18,318 nucleotides of DNA. Source: CAZWCX01 sp964632945 (GTDB taxonomy: Bacteria > Planctomycetota > MHYJ01 > WSZJ01 > CAZWCX01). The stretch lies in NCBI GenBank assembly GCA_964632945.1, contig CAZWCX010000136.1, forward strand, positions 1 through 18,318. Reading direction: 5' to 3'. The position numbers and the translations under genes were made by a program. A model generated the notes under the pieces. That model searched no databases, had not been told where the DNA came from, and worked only from the letters and a program-made list of their open reading frames with translations. Of the stretch, positions 6,975 to 13,632 are shown in pieces (the stretch's first letter is position 1; every line of letters starts with the position of its first letter).

Positions 6975-7064
6975 GGCAAAGCCACTCCCGGAAATCGGTG
7001 AACGCTGGCCGAACGCGGTATTCTTTGCTACGAAGAGTGCGGGTGGGGGAACAGGAGTCGGCCC

Positions 7065-7811
7065 ATGGGTCGTCGAGCGGCCAGGATCGGCTGCGTATTG
7101 GCAGTCGCCTTCGGATTTCTCGTCGCCAGCGGGGCGCAGTCCGGGGATCCGGCGGAGTGGGACCCGGCCCTCGGTACGGCCGAGGTTCGCGGAATCTGCG
7201 TGTTCACCGGCGATCCGCCGCCGCCGGCCGAGCTTCCCGTAGGCGACCCGCGGTGCGCCGAACTGCATGGCGGGCCTCACCCCGACGAATCGCTCCGCGT
7301 CGGAGCGAACGGGGCACTCGCCGGCGTCCTGGTGCGGGTCTCCTGCGGCCTGGAGCGTTGGCGCTTCCCGGGGCCTTCCGAGGCGGTGCTGCTCGATCAG
7401 CGGGGGTGTCGCTTCATTCCCCGGATCCTGGCCTTTCAGGCCGGTGCTCCCGTGCGGATCCGCAACAGCGACCCCCTGTCCCACAATGCCCACGGCCTGA
7501 CGCGACGGAATTCCGGGTTCAACCTCGCCCAGGCGCGCGCGGGCTCCGAGAACATCGTCGTCCTGGCGGTGCCGGAGATCGGTGTGCGCGTTCGATGCGA
7601 CATCCATCCCTGGATGACGGCGTACCTGTGCGCGATCGAGCACCCCTTCTTCGCCGTGACGGGGGAGGACGGCCTCTTTCGCCTGCCGCTTCTGCCGCCG
7701 GGCGACTACCGTCTCGAGGCCTGGCACGAGAAACTGGGCGTGCGCCAGACCGACATTCGGGTGGACGAGCGGGGCCAGGCGGAGGTCCGCTTCGAATTCG
7801 CCCCGCGCTGA
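7065..7811 (+). CDS. Secreted plastocyanin-like (cupredoxin) protein with carboxypeptidase-regulatory-like C-terminus
   Basis: A 248-residue exported protein. The signal sequence is residues 1-24 (twin Arg, then a hydrophobic run ending in ASGAQS). The middle has cupredoxin copper-site features: a candidate His ligand (H140 or H143, in SHNAHG) after an IRNSD loop, then C178, H181 and M184 in CDIHPWM. The last part (about 196-248) reads VTGEDGLFRLPLLPPGDYRLEAWH, typical of carboxypeptidase-regulatory-like beta-sandwich domains. Such proteins sit in the periplasm or at the cell surface and may bind copper or take part in electron transfer; whether this one binds copper is inferred. AGGAG (7053-7057) lies 7 bases before ATG 7065. 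TATTCT at 7019-7024 could be a -10 box, but no -35 is seen. It is divergent from the B-box/Yip1 gene. Confidence 0.78.
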   Translation: MGRRAARIGCVLAVAFGFLVASGAQSGDPAEWDPALGTAEVRGICVFTGDPPPPAELPVGDPRCAELHGGPHPDESLRVGANGALAGVLVRVSCGLERWRFPGPSEAVLLDQRGCRFIPRILAFQAGAPVRIRNSDPLSHNAHGLTRRNSGFNLAQARAGSENIVVLAVPEIGVRVRCDIHPWMTAYLCAIEHPFFAVTGEDGLFRLPLLPPGDYRLEAWHEKLGVRQTDIRVDERGQAEVRFEFAPR

Positions 7812-7902
7812 CCGGCGCGGATCGGAGTCGAATTCCCGGGAGAGACGCTGCCCCTGCTGCCGCAGCGGCACGGTTTCCCGGCGCATCGGCGGCGGGGACG
7901 CA

Positions 7903-7935
7903 GCCGGGCACGGCGACGACTACACCGTGCCGGGC
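7903..7935. other. Inverted repeat between two convergent genes
   Basis: GCCGGGCACGG (7903-7913) pairs with CCGTGCCGGGC (7925-7935), 10 of 11 positions, around an 11-base loop. The right arm overlaps the last codons of the leftward acetyltransferase gene. It could stop transcription from either side, but neither flank has a T-run. The rest of the 108-base gap holds a weaker stem at 7858-7870. Confidence 0.35.
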
Positions 7936-8432
7936 GCGGGAGAGAGGCCGCCGGTCGCCGGCGCGGCCGACGCGGACTCGGCCTGCGGTGCGATGCTTCG
8001 GGTCATCCAGGTTCCCCCGACGCAACAACTGTGCATGGAGTACTCCGGCGAGCGCCGCACCGGGTCGGGGACCTCGTCGCGCGGGATCTTTCGGAAGCCG
8101 AGGCTCTCGAAGAAGGTCCAGGCCGAGAGCGTCACCAGCGTCCAGCGACGGATGCCGCGCGCCTGCAGGTCGGCACATGCCCGCTCGACCAGGGCGCGTC
8201 CCACTCCCTGGCGCCGCGCTCCGCGGCGGACCGCCACCGAGCGGACGAGCGCCTCGTCCCCGTAGAGTTCCCAGCCGACGCAGGCGGAAATCCGCCCGCC
8301 GATCTCCGCGACCAGAAACCCGACGGGTTCCTCGGCCGGGTCGGGGATCGGCAGTTCGGCCTCCCGCAGCAGGGCGTACACGGCGTCGAGGTCCGGTCCC
8401 GGCGTCACGGCCGGACGAATTCGAGGGGGCAC
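7920..8432 (-). CDS. GNAT acetyltransferase, ArsN2-like
   Basis: A 170-residue N-acetyltransferase of the GNAT fold. The acetyl-CoA loop is visible in VRRGARRQGVGRAL (68-81; Q75-G76-V77-G78), preceded by strand ALVRSVAV. Later strands and the phrase FFESLGF (107-113) fit the family. The overall pattern (VAEIGGRISACVGWELYGDEALVRS and a Cys pair at 136-137 near the end) resembles ArsN2, the acetyltransferase often found with arsenic resistance genes. No ars gene is visible here, so the substrate is unknown. Residues 147-170 are a low-complexity Ala/Pro tail. The GTG start at 8432 is well supported by GGAGG at 8443-8439 (minus strand), 6 bases upstream. The gene stands alone, convergent with the cupredoxin gene. 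Confidence 0.78.
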   Translation of the reverse strand: MPPRIRPAVTPGPDLDAVYALLREAELPIPDPAEEPVGFLVAEIGGRISACVGWELYGDEALVRSVAVRRGARRQGVGRALVERACADLQARGIRRWTLVTLSAWTFFESLGFRKIPRDEVPDPVRRSPEYSMHSCCVGGTWMTRSIAPQAESASAAPATGGLSPAPGTV

Positions 8433-8451
8433 GAATCACCTCCGCGACCGC

Positions 8452-8480
8452 AAGATAGCACCCGGCGACGATCGTGACCA
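8452..8480 (-). promoter_or_regulatory. Candidate extended -10 promoter for the acetyltransferase gene
   Basis: Read on the minus strand, TGGTCA (8480-8475) and TATCTT (8457-8452) are 17 bases apart, and TGC directly precedes the -10 box, giving an extended -10. Transcription would begin near 8445, leaving a leader of about a dozen bases that is mostly the ribosome binding site. Visual match only. Confidence 0.4.
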
Positions 8481-8497
8481 CGGCAATTCCCGCGTGC

Positions 8498-8526
8498 TTG
8501 AGTTGCCCGCGACGACCGGGTAGAGT
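8498..8526 (+). promoter_or_regulatory. Candidate sigma-70-type promoter for the DUF423 gene
   Basis: TTGAGT (8498-8503) and TAGAGT (8521-8526) are 17 bases apart, each matching the consensus at four of six positions. It is back-to-back with the leftward promoter at 8452-8480. The leader to GTG 8604 would be about 70 bases. Visual match only. Confidence 0.4.
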
Positions 8527-8603
8527 GGCCCGGAGCCGAGTGCCGCGCGCAATCCGCCGCGGCATCGGCACGTCCCCGAAGTCCCCTGCGAGGAGGCTCC
8601 CCT

Positions 8604-8981
8604 GTGGAACGTCTCTGGTGGATCGCCGGGAGCCTGTGCGGATTCGTGTCGGTGGCGGCCGGAGCCTTCGGCGCTCATGCGCTCAAGAGCCGTCTCGAAG
8701 CGGACCTGCTCGCCATTTTCGACACCGGCGCCCGATACAACCTGGCGCATGCCCTCGCCCTGCTTGCGGTCGGCGCGCTGGTCGCCCGGGTCCCGTCCGC
8801 GGCCGCGACGACCGCGGGGTGGGCCTTCCTCACGGGCACGATCGTCTTCTCCGGAAGCCTGTACGCGCTGGCGTTGACCGGGATTCGCGGATTCGGCGCG
8901 ATCACTCCCTTCGGCGGGGTCGCGCTCCTCGTCGGCTGGATCGCGCTTGCCGTCGCGGGGTCCCGGTTGCGTCGGCCCTGA
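8604..8981 (+). CDS. DUF423 family inner-membrane protein (YgdD-like)
   Basis: A 125-residue membrane protein with four hydrophobic helices (about 5-23, 46-62, 68-90 and 97-120). Family motifs are plain: GAFGAH (20-25), an NLAHALALL segment (46-54), VFSGSLYALAL (81-91) and TPFGG (101-105). Its length and pattern match E. coli YgdD along the whole chain. The biochemical role of this family is not known. GTG 8604 is supported by AGGAGG (8591-8596), 7 bases upstream, and by the family N-terminus. It is separated by 138 bases and a promoter from sodC. Confidence 0.9.
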   Translation: MERLWWIAGSLCGFVSVAAGAFGAHALKSRLEADLLAIFDTGARYNLAHALALLAVGALVARVPSAAATTAGWAFLTGTIVFSGSLYALALTGIRGFGAITPFGGVALLVGWIALAVAGSRLRRP

Positions 8982-9030
8982 GGCGGGGTCCCGAGCGCCC
9001 CGCGTCGCGCCCGGGCGCGGCTACGCGGGC

Positions 9031-9058
9031 TTTACTCCCCTTCCGGATCTGGTACAAT
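9031..9058 (+). promoter_or_regulatory. Candidate sigma-70-type promoter for sodC
   Basis: TTTACT (9031-9036) and TACAAT (9053-9058) are 16 bases apart; the -10 box matches at five of six positions and the -35 at four. Transcription would begin near 9065, giving a leader of about 55 bases before ATG 9120. It may also drive the kinase gene, which follows sodC by 24 bases. Confidence 0.5.
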
Positions 9059-9119
9059 CGGCCCAAGGTCGAATCCGCACCGTGTTTCTGCAGGGGGAAC
9101 TTCGAGGAGGGACTTCGTC

Positions 9120-9686
9120 ATGAGGTTCGCCGGATGGGTGGTTGTCGTGGCCGTCGTCATGGGCTTGCTGGCGTGTGAGCGCGTTGGGTCGCAGGCGGAA
9201 GACGCACCCGCTCCCGCCCCGGCCGCCGCCGCGGTCGCCGACCTGATGGACGCGCAGGGAGCCAAAGTCGGAACGGCCGCCCTGACCCAGACCGAAAAAG
9301 GAGTCTTGATCAAGGTGGAACTCTCCGGCCTGCCGCCGGGGGAGCATGCCTTTCACATCCACGCGGCCGGAAAGTGCGAGCCGCCCGACTTCAAATCGGC
9401 CGGCGGGCACTTCAATCCGCATGGCAAGAAGCATGGCCTCAAGAATCCGGAAGGACCTCATGCGGGGGACCTGCCCAACATCCAGGTGGCCGAGGACGGC
9501 ACCTGCACGGTGGAAGTTCTTGCCGAACTCGTGACGCTCGGAGAGGGGGCGCACTCTCTGCTGGGCGGAGAAGGTACCTCGCTCATGATCCATGAAAAGG
9601 CCGACGACAACGTATCCGACCCCGCGGGCAATGCGGGCGCGCGGATCGCGTGCGGAACGATTCGGAAGGCCGAGTCGGGCAAATAG
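9120..9686 (+). CDS. sodC: Cu/Zn superoxide dismutase, lipoprotein form
   Basis: Converts superoxide to oxygen and peroxide in the cell envelope. The 188-residue chain begins with a lipoprotein signal peptide, with lipobox LLAC and lipidation at Cys19, so the enzyme should be membrane-anchored; residue 20 is Glu rather than an inner-membrane-retaining Asp. An Ala/Pro tether (26-38) follows. Copper ligands are H79 and H81 (FHIHAAGKC), H97 (GGHFNPH) and H158 (SLMIHEKADD). Zinc ligands are H97, H106, H114 and D117 (HAGD). C86 and C178 should form the conserved disulfide, and R175 is the active-site Arg (ARIACGTI). GAGGAGG lies upstream of ATG 9120. The 24-base gap to the kinase gene suggests cotranscription. 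Confidence 0.95.
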   Translation: MRFAGWVVVVAVVMGLLACERVGSQAEDAPAPAPAAAAVADLMDAQGAKVGTAALTQTEKGVLIKVELSGLPPGEHAFHIHAAGKCEPPDFKSAGGHFNPHGKKHGLKNPEGPHAGDLPNIQVAEDGTCTVEVLAELVTLGEGAHSLLGGEGTSLMIHEKADDNVSDPAGNAGARIACGTIRKAESGK

Positions 9687-9710
9687 GCGAGTACCCTGCG
9701 GGAGCGGGAG

Positions 9711-12239
9711 ATGGCGGACGACCACCTTCTCCGGAAGGCCCAGGACCTGCGCCTGGCCGAATTGGCCGTCCAGAGAGGCCTGCTCCTGCCCGAACAAGTC
9801 CAGGAAGGGCTGCGCCGCCTCGAGGAGTACGAACGCAAGGGCATTGAGCACACCCTCTTCGACGTCCTCCTCCGGCAGGGGGTGGTGGAGAAGGAGCGGT
9901 GGCAGGAATTGCGTTCCCTGAGCGCGGCGCAGCCGACCTGCGTGCTTCCCGAACCGCCCGCGAGTTTCGGCACCCTCGCCCTCACCGCCGGCACCTCGGC
10001 GCCGTCCGCGCCGACGGATTCTCAGCGCGGCCTGCCCCGCCCCGGCGACGACTTCCGCGGATACGTCATCCAGCGGGAACTGGGCCGGGGCGGGATGGGG
10101 ATCGTCTACGAGGCCATCCAGGAGAGCCTCAAGCGCCGCGTCGCCCTCAAGATTCTCCACGTTCACCTGGTCGCGGACGCGGAAATGGTCGCCCGGTTCC
10201 GTCGCGAAGCGGAGTCGGTCGCGCGGTTGGCCCACCCGAACATCGTCCACGTGTACGAATTCGGGGAAGCCGGCGGGCTCTATTTCTACGCGATGGAGTT
10301 CCTCGAGGGGCGCACGCTGGATGCGTGGATGCGGGGCCCCGACCACGAGGTCCGCAGCGCCGCCCGCTACGTCCTCGAAGCGGCGCGGGCGGTCGATCAT
10401 GCCCACCACACGGGGATCATCCACCGGGACCTCAAGCCGTCGAATCTCTTCCTGACCCCCGTGGACAAGGTGTACATCACCGACTTCGGTCTCGCCCGGC
10501 CGGAGGAGGGTGCGGGTCTCACGCTGTCCGGATCGATCATGGGCACCCCGATCTACATGAGCCCCGAGCAGGCCCTCGGCGCCCGTAAGGCGGTGGATCG
10601 CCGCAGCGACGTCTATTCTCTCGCCGCCACGCTCTACGTCCTGGTGACTCGGCAGATGCCGTTCGAAGGCAAGGAGCTGCACGACCTGCTCCGTCAGGTG
10701 GTCGAGGAGGATCCCACTCCGCCGACCACCGCGGTACCCGGCCTTTCTCCCGACCTGGAGGCGGTCATTCTCAAGGGGATGGCCAAGGCGCGGGAACATC
10801 GCTACCAGAGCGCGATGGAACTGGCCGCTGACTTGCGACGGTACCTCGACGGGGAGCCGGTGGAGGCCGCGCGACGGAGCCTGTTTTCCGGACGGAAGGG
10901 ACGGCGGAAGCTGATCGTCTCCGCCGTCGTCGTTGCGTCCGGAATCGCGGTCGCCGCGGTCGCCATGGGGGGATTCCCCGACCTCAAGAACGGCGCGACG
11001 ACGGACGGGAATCCGACTCCGGCCCATGTCCCGGTGCCTGCCCTCCCCGTCGACCCGCGGATCCCCGCCAACGGTCCCGAGCCCGGCGAGCATTCGGCCG
11101 CCCTCGAACAATTGGAGCGGGAAAAGCGCGCGAAGGAAGTCGAGAATCTCGACCTCAAGGCCAAGATCTGCGAGCAGCAACAGCGTTACGAGGAGTGCAT
11201 GTCGTATCTCGACCGGGCGTTGGCGCTGGATCCGGACAACGCAGACCGGCGTCGCAATGTCTCCATCGCCCGATACAATCTCGGCGTACAGCGGATCAAC
11301 GAGTCCCGCTGGGCGGATGCGCTCGCCCTCTTCGATCGGGCCGCCGAGATCGACGAGTCTTCCCCGCGTCTCTGGATCTACCGCGGCACGGCGCTGCACC
11401 GGCTCGGGCGTACCGACGAGGCGATGTCCTCCTTCGAACGATCCATCCGCCTCCGCTCCGACGATCCGGAGGCCCACCTCGGGATCGCGCGCATTCACGT
11501 CGATCGGGGGGAATTCGACGAAGCGGGCGCGGTCGTCGAATTTGCGTTGCGCAAAGCGCCGGATTCCCCCGACCTGCACCTGTTTCGGGTGGATACGTTC
11601 CTGCGCCAGCGGGACACGGTCGCCGCCTCCGCCGCCCTGGACGAGGCGCGTAAAGTCGCGGTCGCACCCGGGGCCCTCCGGCGGATGGAGGCGGGACTGG
11701 CCCTCGCGCGGAAGGACTTCCCCGCGGCGGAAGCCGCATACTCCGAGATGCTGCGTGCCACGCCCGGCCATCACGAGGCGCGATTGGGCCGAATCCAGGC
11801 GCGCCTCGGCTTGGCGCGGTGGGAGGATGCCCTGGACGACCTCGCGGTGCTGGAGGGCGACCCCGGACCCGTGGAGCCGGGTTCGCTTGCCTCCCTGCGC
11901 GTGATTGCGTCCTTGGAGAGCGGCCGGGTTCGCGAGGGCCTGGACGCCGCCACCGCGGCGCTCGCGGGAACGTTGCCCGAGCCCCTCCGCCACAACTTGC
12001 GCTACCTGGCGGGCCTTTGCCGCTTCCGGCTCGGGGAGTGGAAGGAAGCCATGGAGGACTTCCGCGCCGTGGGTGCGTCGAATGCGGTGGAAGCCCGGGA
12101 TTCGCTCTGGAGTCTCGCCGAGTGCCACTTTCGCATGGGGGAGTTCGGCGCGGCGGAGCACGCCCTCCGGGACCTTCTGTCCCGCTGGCCCGGAGACGCG
12201 GAGGCGTCGGCGCGCCTGCAAGACGTGCGGGCGCGGTAG
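9711..12239 (+). CDS. Ser/Thr protein kinase with N-terminal MshEN-like segment, one membrane helix and TPR repeats
   Basis: An 842-residue Hanks-type kinase. Residues 10-65 resemble the small N-terminal module of type II secretion and pilus ATPases (LxxLAVxxGLLLPEQVQEGL...LLRQGVVEK). The kinase domain is about 117-385: glycine loop GRGGMG (125-130), K147 in VALK, E166, catalytic HRDLKPSN (238-245), DFG (258-260), MGTPIYMSPEQ (277-287). All catalytic residues are present, so it should be active. One hydrophobic helix (about 401-420) follows, preceded by a basic stretch, so the C-terminal part (about 440-842) with several TPR-type repeats should be outside the membrane. TPRs bind proteins or peptides. 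ATG 9711 has GGAG at 9701-9704. It follows sodC closely, so it may share its promoter. The layout is common in Planctomycetota-type kinases; the signal sensed is unknown. Confidence 0.92.
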   Translation: MADDHLLRKAQDLRLAELAVQRGLLLPEQVQEGLRRLEEYERKGIEHTLFDVLLRQGVVEKERWQELRSLSAAQPTCVLPEPPASFGTLALTAGTSAPSAPTDSQRGLPRPGDDFRGYVIQRELGRGGMGIVYEAIQESLKRRVALKILHVHLVADAEMVARFRREAESVARLAHPNIVHVYEFGEAGGLYFYAMEFLEGRTLDAWMRGPDHEVRSAARYVLEAARAVDHAHHTGIIHRDLKPSNLFLTPVDKVYITDFGLARPEEGAGLTLSGSIMGTPIYMSPEQALGARKAVDRRSDVYSLAATLYVLVTRQMPFEGKELHDLLRQVVEEDPTPPTTAVPGLSPDLEAVILKGMAKAREHRYQSAMELAADLRRYLDGEPVEAARRSLFSGRKGRRKLIVSAVVVASGIAVAAVAMGGFPDLKNGATTDGNPTPAHVPVPALPVDPRIPANGPEPGEHSAALEQLEREKRAKEVENLDLKAKICEQQQRYEECMSYLDRALALDPDNADRRRNVSIARYNLGVQRINESRWADALALFDRAAEIDESSPRLWIYRGTALHRLGRTDEAMSSFERSIRLRSDDPEAHLGIARIHVDRGEFDEAGAVVEFALRKAPDSPDLHLFRVDTFLRQRDTVAASAALDEARKVAVAPGALRRMEAGLALARKDFPAAEAAYSEMLRATPGHHEARLGRIQARLGLARWEDALDDLAVLEGDPGPVEPGSLASLRVIASLESGRVREGLDAATAALAGTLPEPLRHNLRYLAGLCRFRLGEWKEAMEDFRAVGASNAVEARDSLWSLAECHFRMGEFGAAEHALRDLLSRWPGDAEASARLQDVRAR

Positions 12240-12240
12240 T

Positions 12241-12257
12241 CGGTCCTGACGGGACCG
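12241..12257 (+). other. Stem-loop directly after the kinase stop codon
   Basis: CGGTCC (12241-12246) pairs perfectly with GGACCG (12252-12257), loop TGACG. It starts one base after the kinase stop codon. There is no T-run, so it could slow exonucleases or act with Rho rather than as an intrinsic terminator. Confidence 0.35.
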
Positions 12258-12305
12258 GAGTCGGGTGGAGGCCGCTGCCGACCTGCCCGCGATGCCGAGG
12301 AAGCC

Positions 12306-12692
12306 GGGGTGCCGATGGATGTTCCCGACCCGGATCCGGTCCCGGCGACGGTGAAGCGCGCCCACGATGAGTTCGACAGAATCGACATCCTGGTGAATCA
12401 CGCTGCCGGCACCTTCCTGTGCCCGGCGGAGAAGCCGTCGGGGAACGGCTGGAACAACGTGCGCGCGAGCGTGCCCGACGGGACGTTCTACGGCTCCCAC
12501 TGGGTTGGCGCGGGAAGGATCGAACGGAAGTTCGGGAACCTCATGAACCTCGGAGCGGTCACCGCGTAGGACGCGGGGCCGGGGACGGTTCACTCCGCCT
12601 GCGCCGGGGTCGGCGCCCTGGCGATGACGCGCACGCGGGCCGTCGAGCGGGGGAAGCACGGGATTCGGCGGCGGCGTCTCGCCGCGGCGCCG
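12306..12692 (+). pseudogene. Decayed short-chain dehydrogenase (2,4-dienoyl-CoA reductase-like) fragment
   Basis: The frame beginning GVPMDVPDPD reads recognisably as the middle of an SDR of the 2,4-dienoyl-CoA reductase type: FDRIDILVNHAAGTFLCPAE, then GNGWNNV...DGTFY, then GNLMNLGAV. A TAG at 12567-12569 falls where related proteins have Trp. The same frame then continues AGPGTVHSACAGVGALAMTRTRAVE and GKHGIRRR before similarity ends near 12690. The N-terminal nucleotide-binding glycine loop is missing, since only 66 bases separate this from the kinase stop. Bases 12268-12300 may hold a frameshifted remnant (EAAADL). The catalytic Tyr-x3-Lys is lost: HSACAGVGA lacks it or has Gly at the usual Lys position. 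No function expected. Confidence 0.75.
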
Positions 12693-12722
12693 GACAACCC
12701 GGCTTCGTCCCCCCGCCAATGG

Positions 12723-12751
12723 TTGACGCTCCGGGGGGTGCGCCGTAAACT
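12723..12751 (+). promoter_or_regulatory. Candidate sigma-70-type promoter for sodA
   Basis: TTGACG (12723-12728, five of six matches) and TAAACT (12746-12751, four of six) are separated by exactly 17 bases. Transcription would begin near 12758, giving a leader of about 50 bases containing the stem-loop at 12763-12781. It lies just past the decayed SDR remnant. Confidence 0.55.
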
Positions 12752-12762
12752 GAATCTCCCCT

Positions 12763-12781
12763 GGCCGGAAGCAATCCGGCC
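12763..12781 (+). promoter_or_regulatory. Stem-loop in the sodA leader
   Basis: GGCCGGA (12763-12769) pairs perfectly with TCCGGCC (12775-12781), loop AGCAA. It would lie near the 5' end of the sodA mRNA, 14 bases ahead of the ribosome binding site AAGGAG (12796-12801). A stable 5' hairpin of this kind often prolongs mRNA life; regulation by metal or redox state is possible but not shown. Confidence 0.4.
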
Positions 12782-12808
12782 GTCCGTTGATCTTGAAGGA
12801 GAGGTGCC

Positions 12809-13426
12809 ATGCCCTTCGAACTTCCGGCGCTGCCGTATGCGACCGATGCGCTCGAGCCGCATATCGACGCCAAGACCATGGAAATCCATCACACCAAGCA
12901 TCATCAGACGTACGTCACGAAGCTGAATGAAGCGCTCGCGGCCCACGCCGGCCTGCAGTCCAAGTCCCTCGAGGAGTTGCTCACGGGCATCGCCTCCGCC
13001 CCGGAGGCCGCGCGAACGGCGATCCGGAACCACGGCGGCGGCCACCACAACCACTCGCTCTTCTGGAAGACCTTGAAGAAGGGAGGCGGCGGGGAGCCGA
13101 CGGGAGTCCTGGCCGACGCCCTCAAGTCCACGTTCGGGACGTTCGCTGCGTTCAAGGATAAGTTCACCGCGGCGGCCGGCGGCCACTTCGGCAGCGGTTG
13201 GGCCTGGCTCTCCGTGGAGAAGGACGGGAAGCTCACGGTCCATTCGCTCCCGAACCAGGATTCGCCGCTCATGGAAGGACGGACTCCGATCCTGGGCCTC
13301 GACGTTTGGGAACACGCGTACTATCTGAAGTACCAGAACCGCCGCCCGGAATACGTCACCGCGTTCTGGAACATCATCAACTGGGAGCAGGTCGCGGCGA
13401 ATCTCGCCGCCGTCGGGAAGAAGTAG
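12809..13426 (+). CDS. sodA: Superoxide dismutase, Mn type (Fe/Mn family)
   Basis: Cytoplasmic dismutase of 205 residues; there is no signal peptide. The metal ligands are H27 (MEIHHTKHH), H82 (NHSLFW), D165 and H169 (LDVWEHAYY). Q150 (NQDSPLM) supplies the active-site Gln from the C-terminal domain, which is the Mn-type arrangement. The GGGHHNHSLFW segment also fits Mn more than Fe, but cambialistic enzymes share these features. The chain closely parallels E. coli SodA from start to end, apart from some loops. ATG 12809 has AAGGAG 7 bases upstream, and a promoter is seen at 12723-12751. It is followed by a structured stretch ending in a terminator ahead of the TerC gene. The pairing with SodC means both envelope and cytoplasm are covered. 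Confidence 0.96.
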   Translation: MPFELPALPYATDALEPHIDAKTMEIHHTKHHQTYVTKLNEALAAHAGLQSKSLEELLTGIASAPEAARTAIRNHGGGHHNHSLFWKTLKKGGGGEPTGVLADALKSTFGTFAAFKDKFTAAAGGHFGSGWAWLSVEKDGKLTVHSLPNQDSPLMEGRTPILGLDVWEHAYYLKYQNRRPEYVTAFWNIINWEQVAANLAAVGKK

Positions 13427-13572
13427 CCGGCGGCGGATTTCCGGTTGCATCCCTTTCCGATTCCCGGTACGCTGATCGACCGTCTTGGACGTTGCCGCGG
13501 GGCCGGGACCGGTTCCGCGGCGATCCCCGTCCGCACGGCGCGCGCCCCGGGGACGTCACGCGCCGATCTACG
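13427..13572 (+). promoter_or_regulatory. Structured leader upstream of the TerC-family gene, candidate attenuator
   Basis: Between sodA and the terminator are two strong stems. CCGCGGGGCCG (13495-13505) pairs with CGGTTCCGCGG (13510-13520), 11 bp with two G-T pairs, loop GGAC. TCCCCG (13524-13529) pairs with CGGGGA (13548-13553). Further, GGACGTCACG (13551-13560) can pair with CGTGAC (13595-13600) and GTCC (13602-13605), one base bulged, which would consume the 3' arm of the terminator at 13573-13612. That is the logic of an antiterminator. No GGGGAGUAG-type yybP-ykoY core is visible. A promoter within this stretch is unclear; TTGCAT (13445-13450) and TACGCT (13468-13473), 17 apart, are weak. 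Confidence 0.45.
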
Positions 13573-13620
13573 GCGGGGCGGGAGGATCACGATTCGTGAC
13601 CGTCCCGCCCGCTTCGTTTT
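13573..13620 (+). terminator. Intrinsic terminator after sodA, 12 bases before the TerC start codon
   Basis: A long GC-rich stem runs from GCGGGGCGGGAGGATCACG (13573-13591) to CGTGACCGTCCCGCCCGC (13595-13612), with a 3-base loop and a few bulges. It is followed by TTCGTTTT (13613-13620). It should stop transcripts from sodA. Because only 12 bases separate its end from ATG 13633, any transcript of the TerC gene must pass through it, so it may be a conditional terminator. Confidence 0.7.
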
Positions 13621-13632
13621 CCGGCAGGTCTC

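Noticed and set aside
7920..8432. Arsenic resistance island
   Set aside because: Only an ArsN2-like acetyltransferase is present; no arsR, arsB, arsC or arsM is seen nearby.
12309..12569. Short intact SDR gene of 86 codons
   Set aside because: It lacks the nucleotide-binding loop and catalytic residues, and similarity continues in frame after the stop, so it is a remnant rather than a functional gene.
9021..12719. Very long open frame on the minus strand opposite sodC and the kinase (1232 codons)
   Set aside because: Same reason: antisense to SodC and a kinase with complete catalytic motifs; the translated product is low-complexity and unrecognised.
13427..13632. Canonical yybP-ykoY manganese riboswitch ahead of the TerC gene
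   Set aside because: The conserved GGGGAGUAG-type core and its partner loop are not visible. Only a generic attenuator layout is supported, so no riboswitch class is named.
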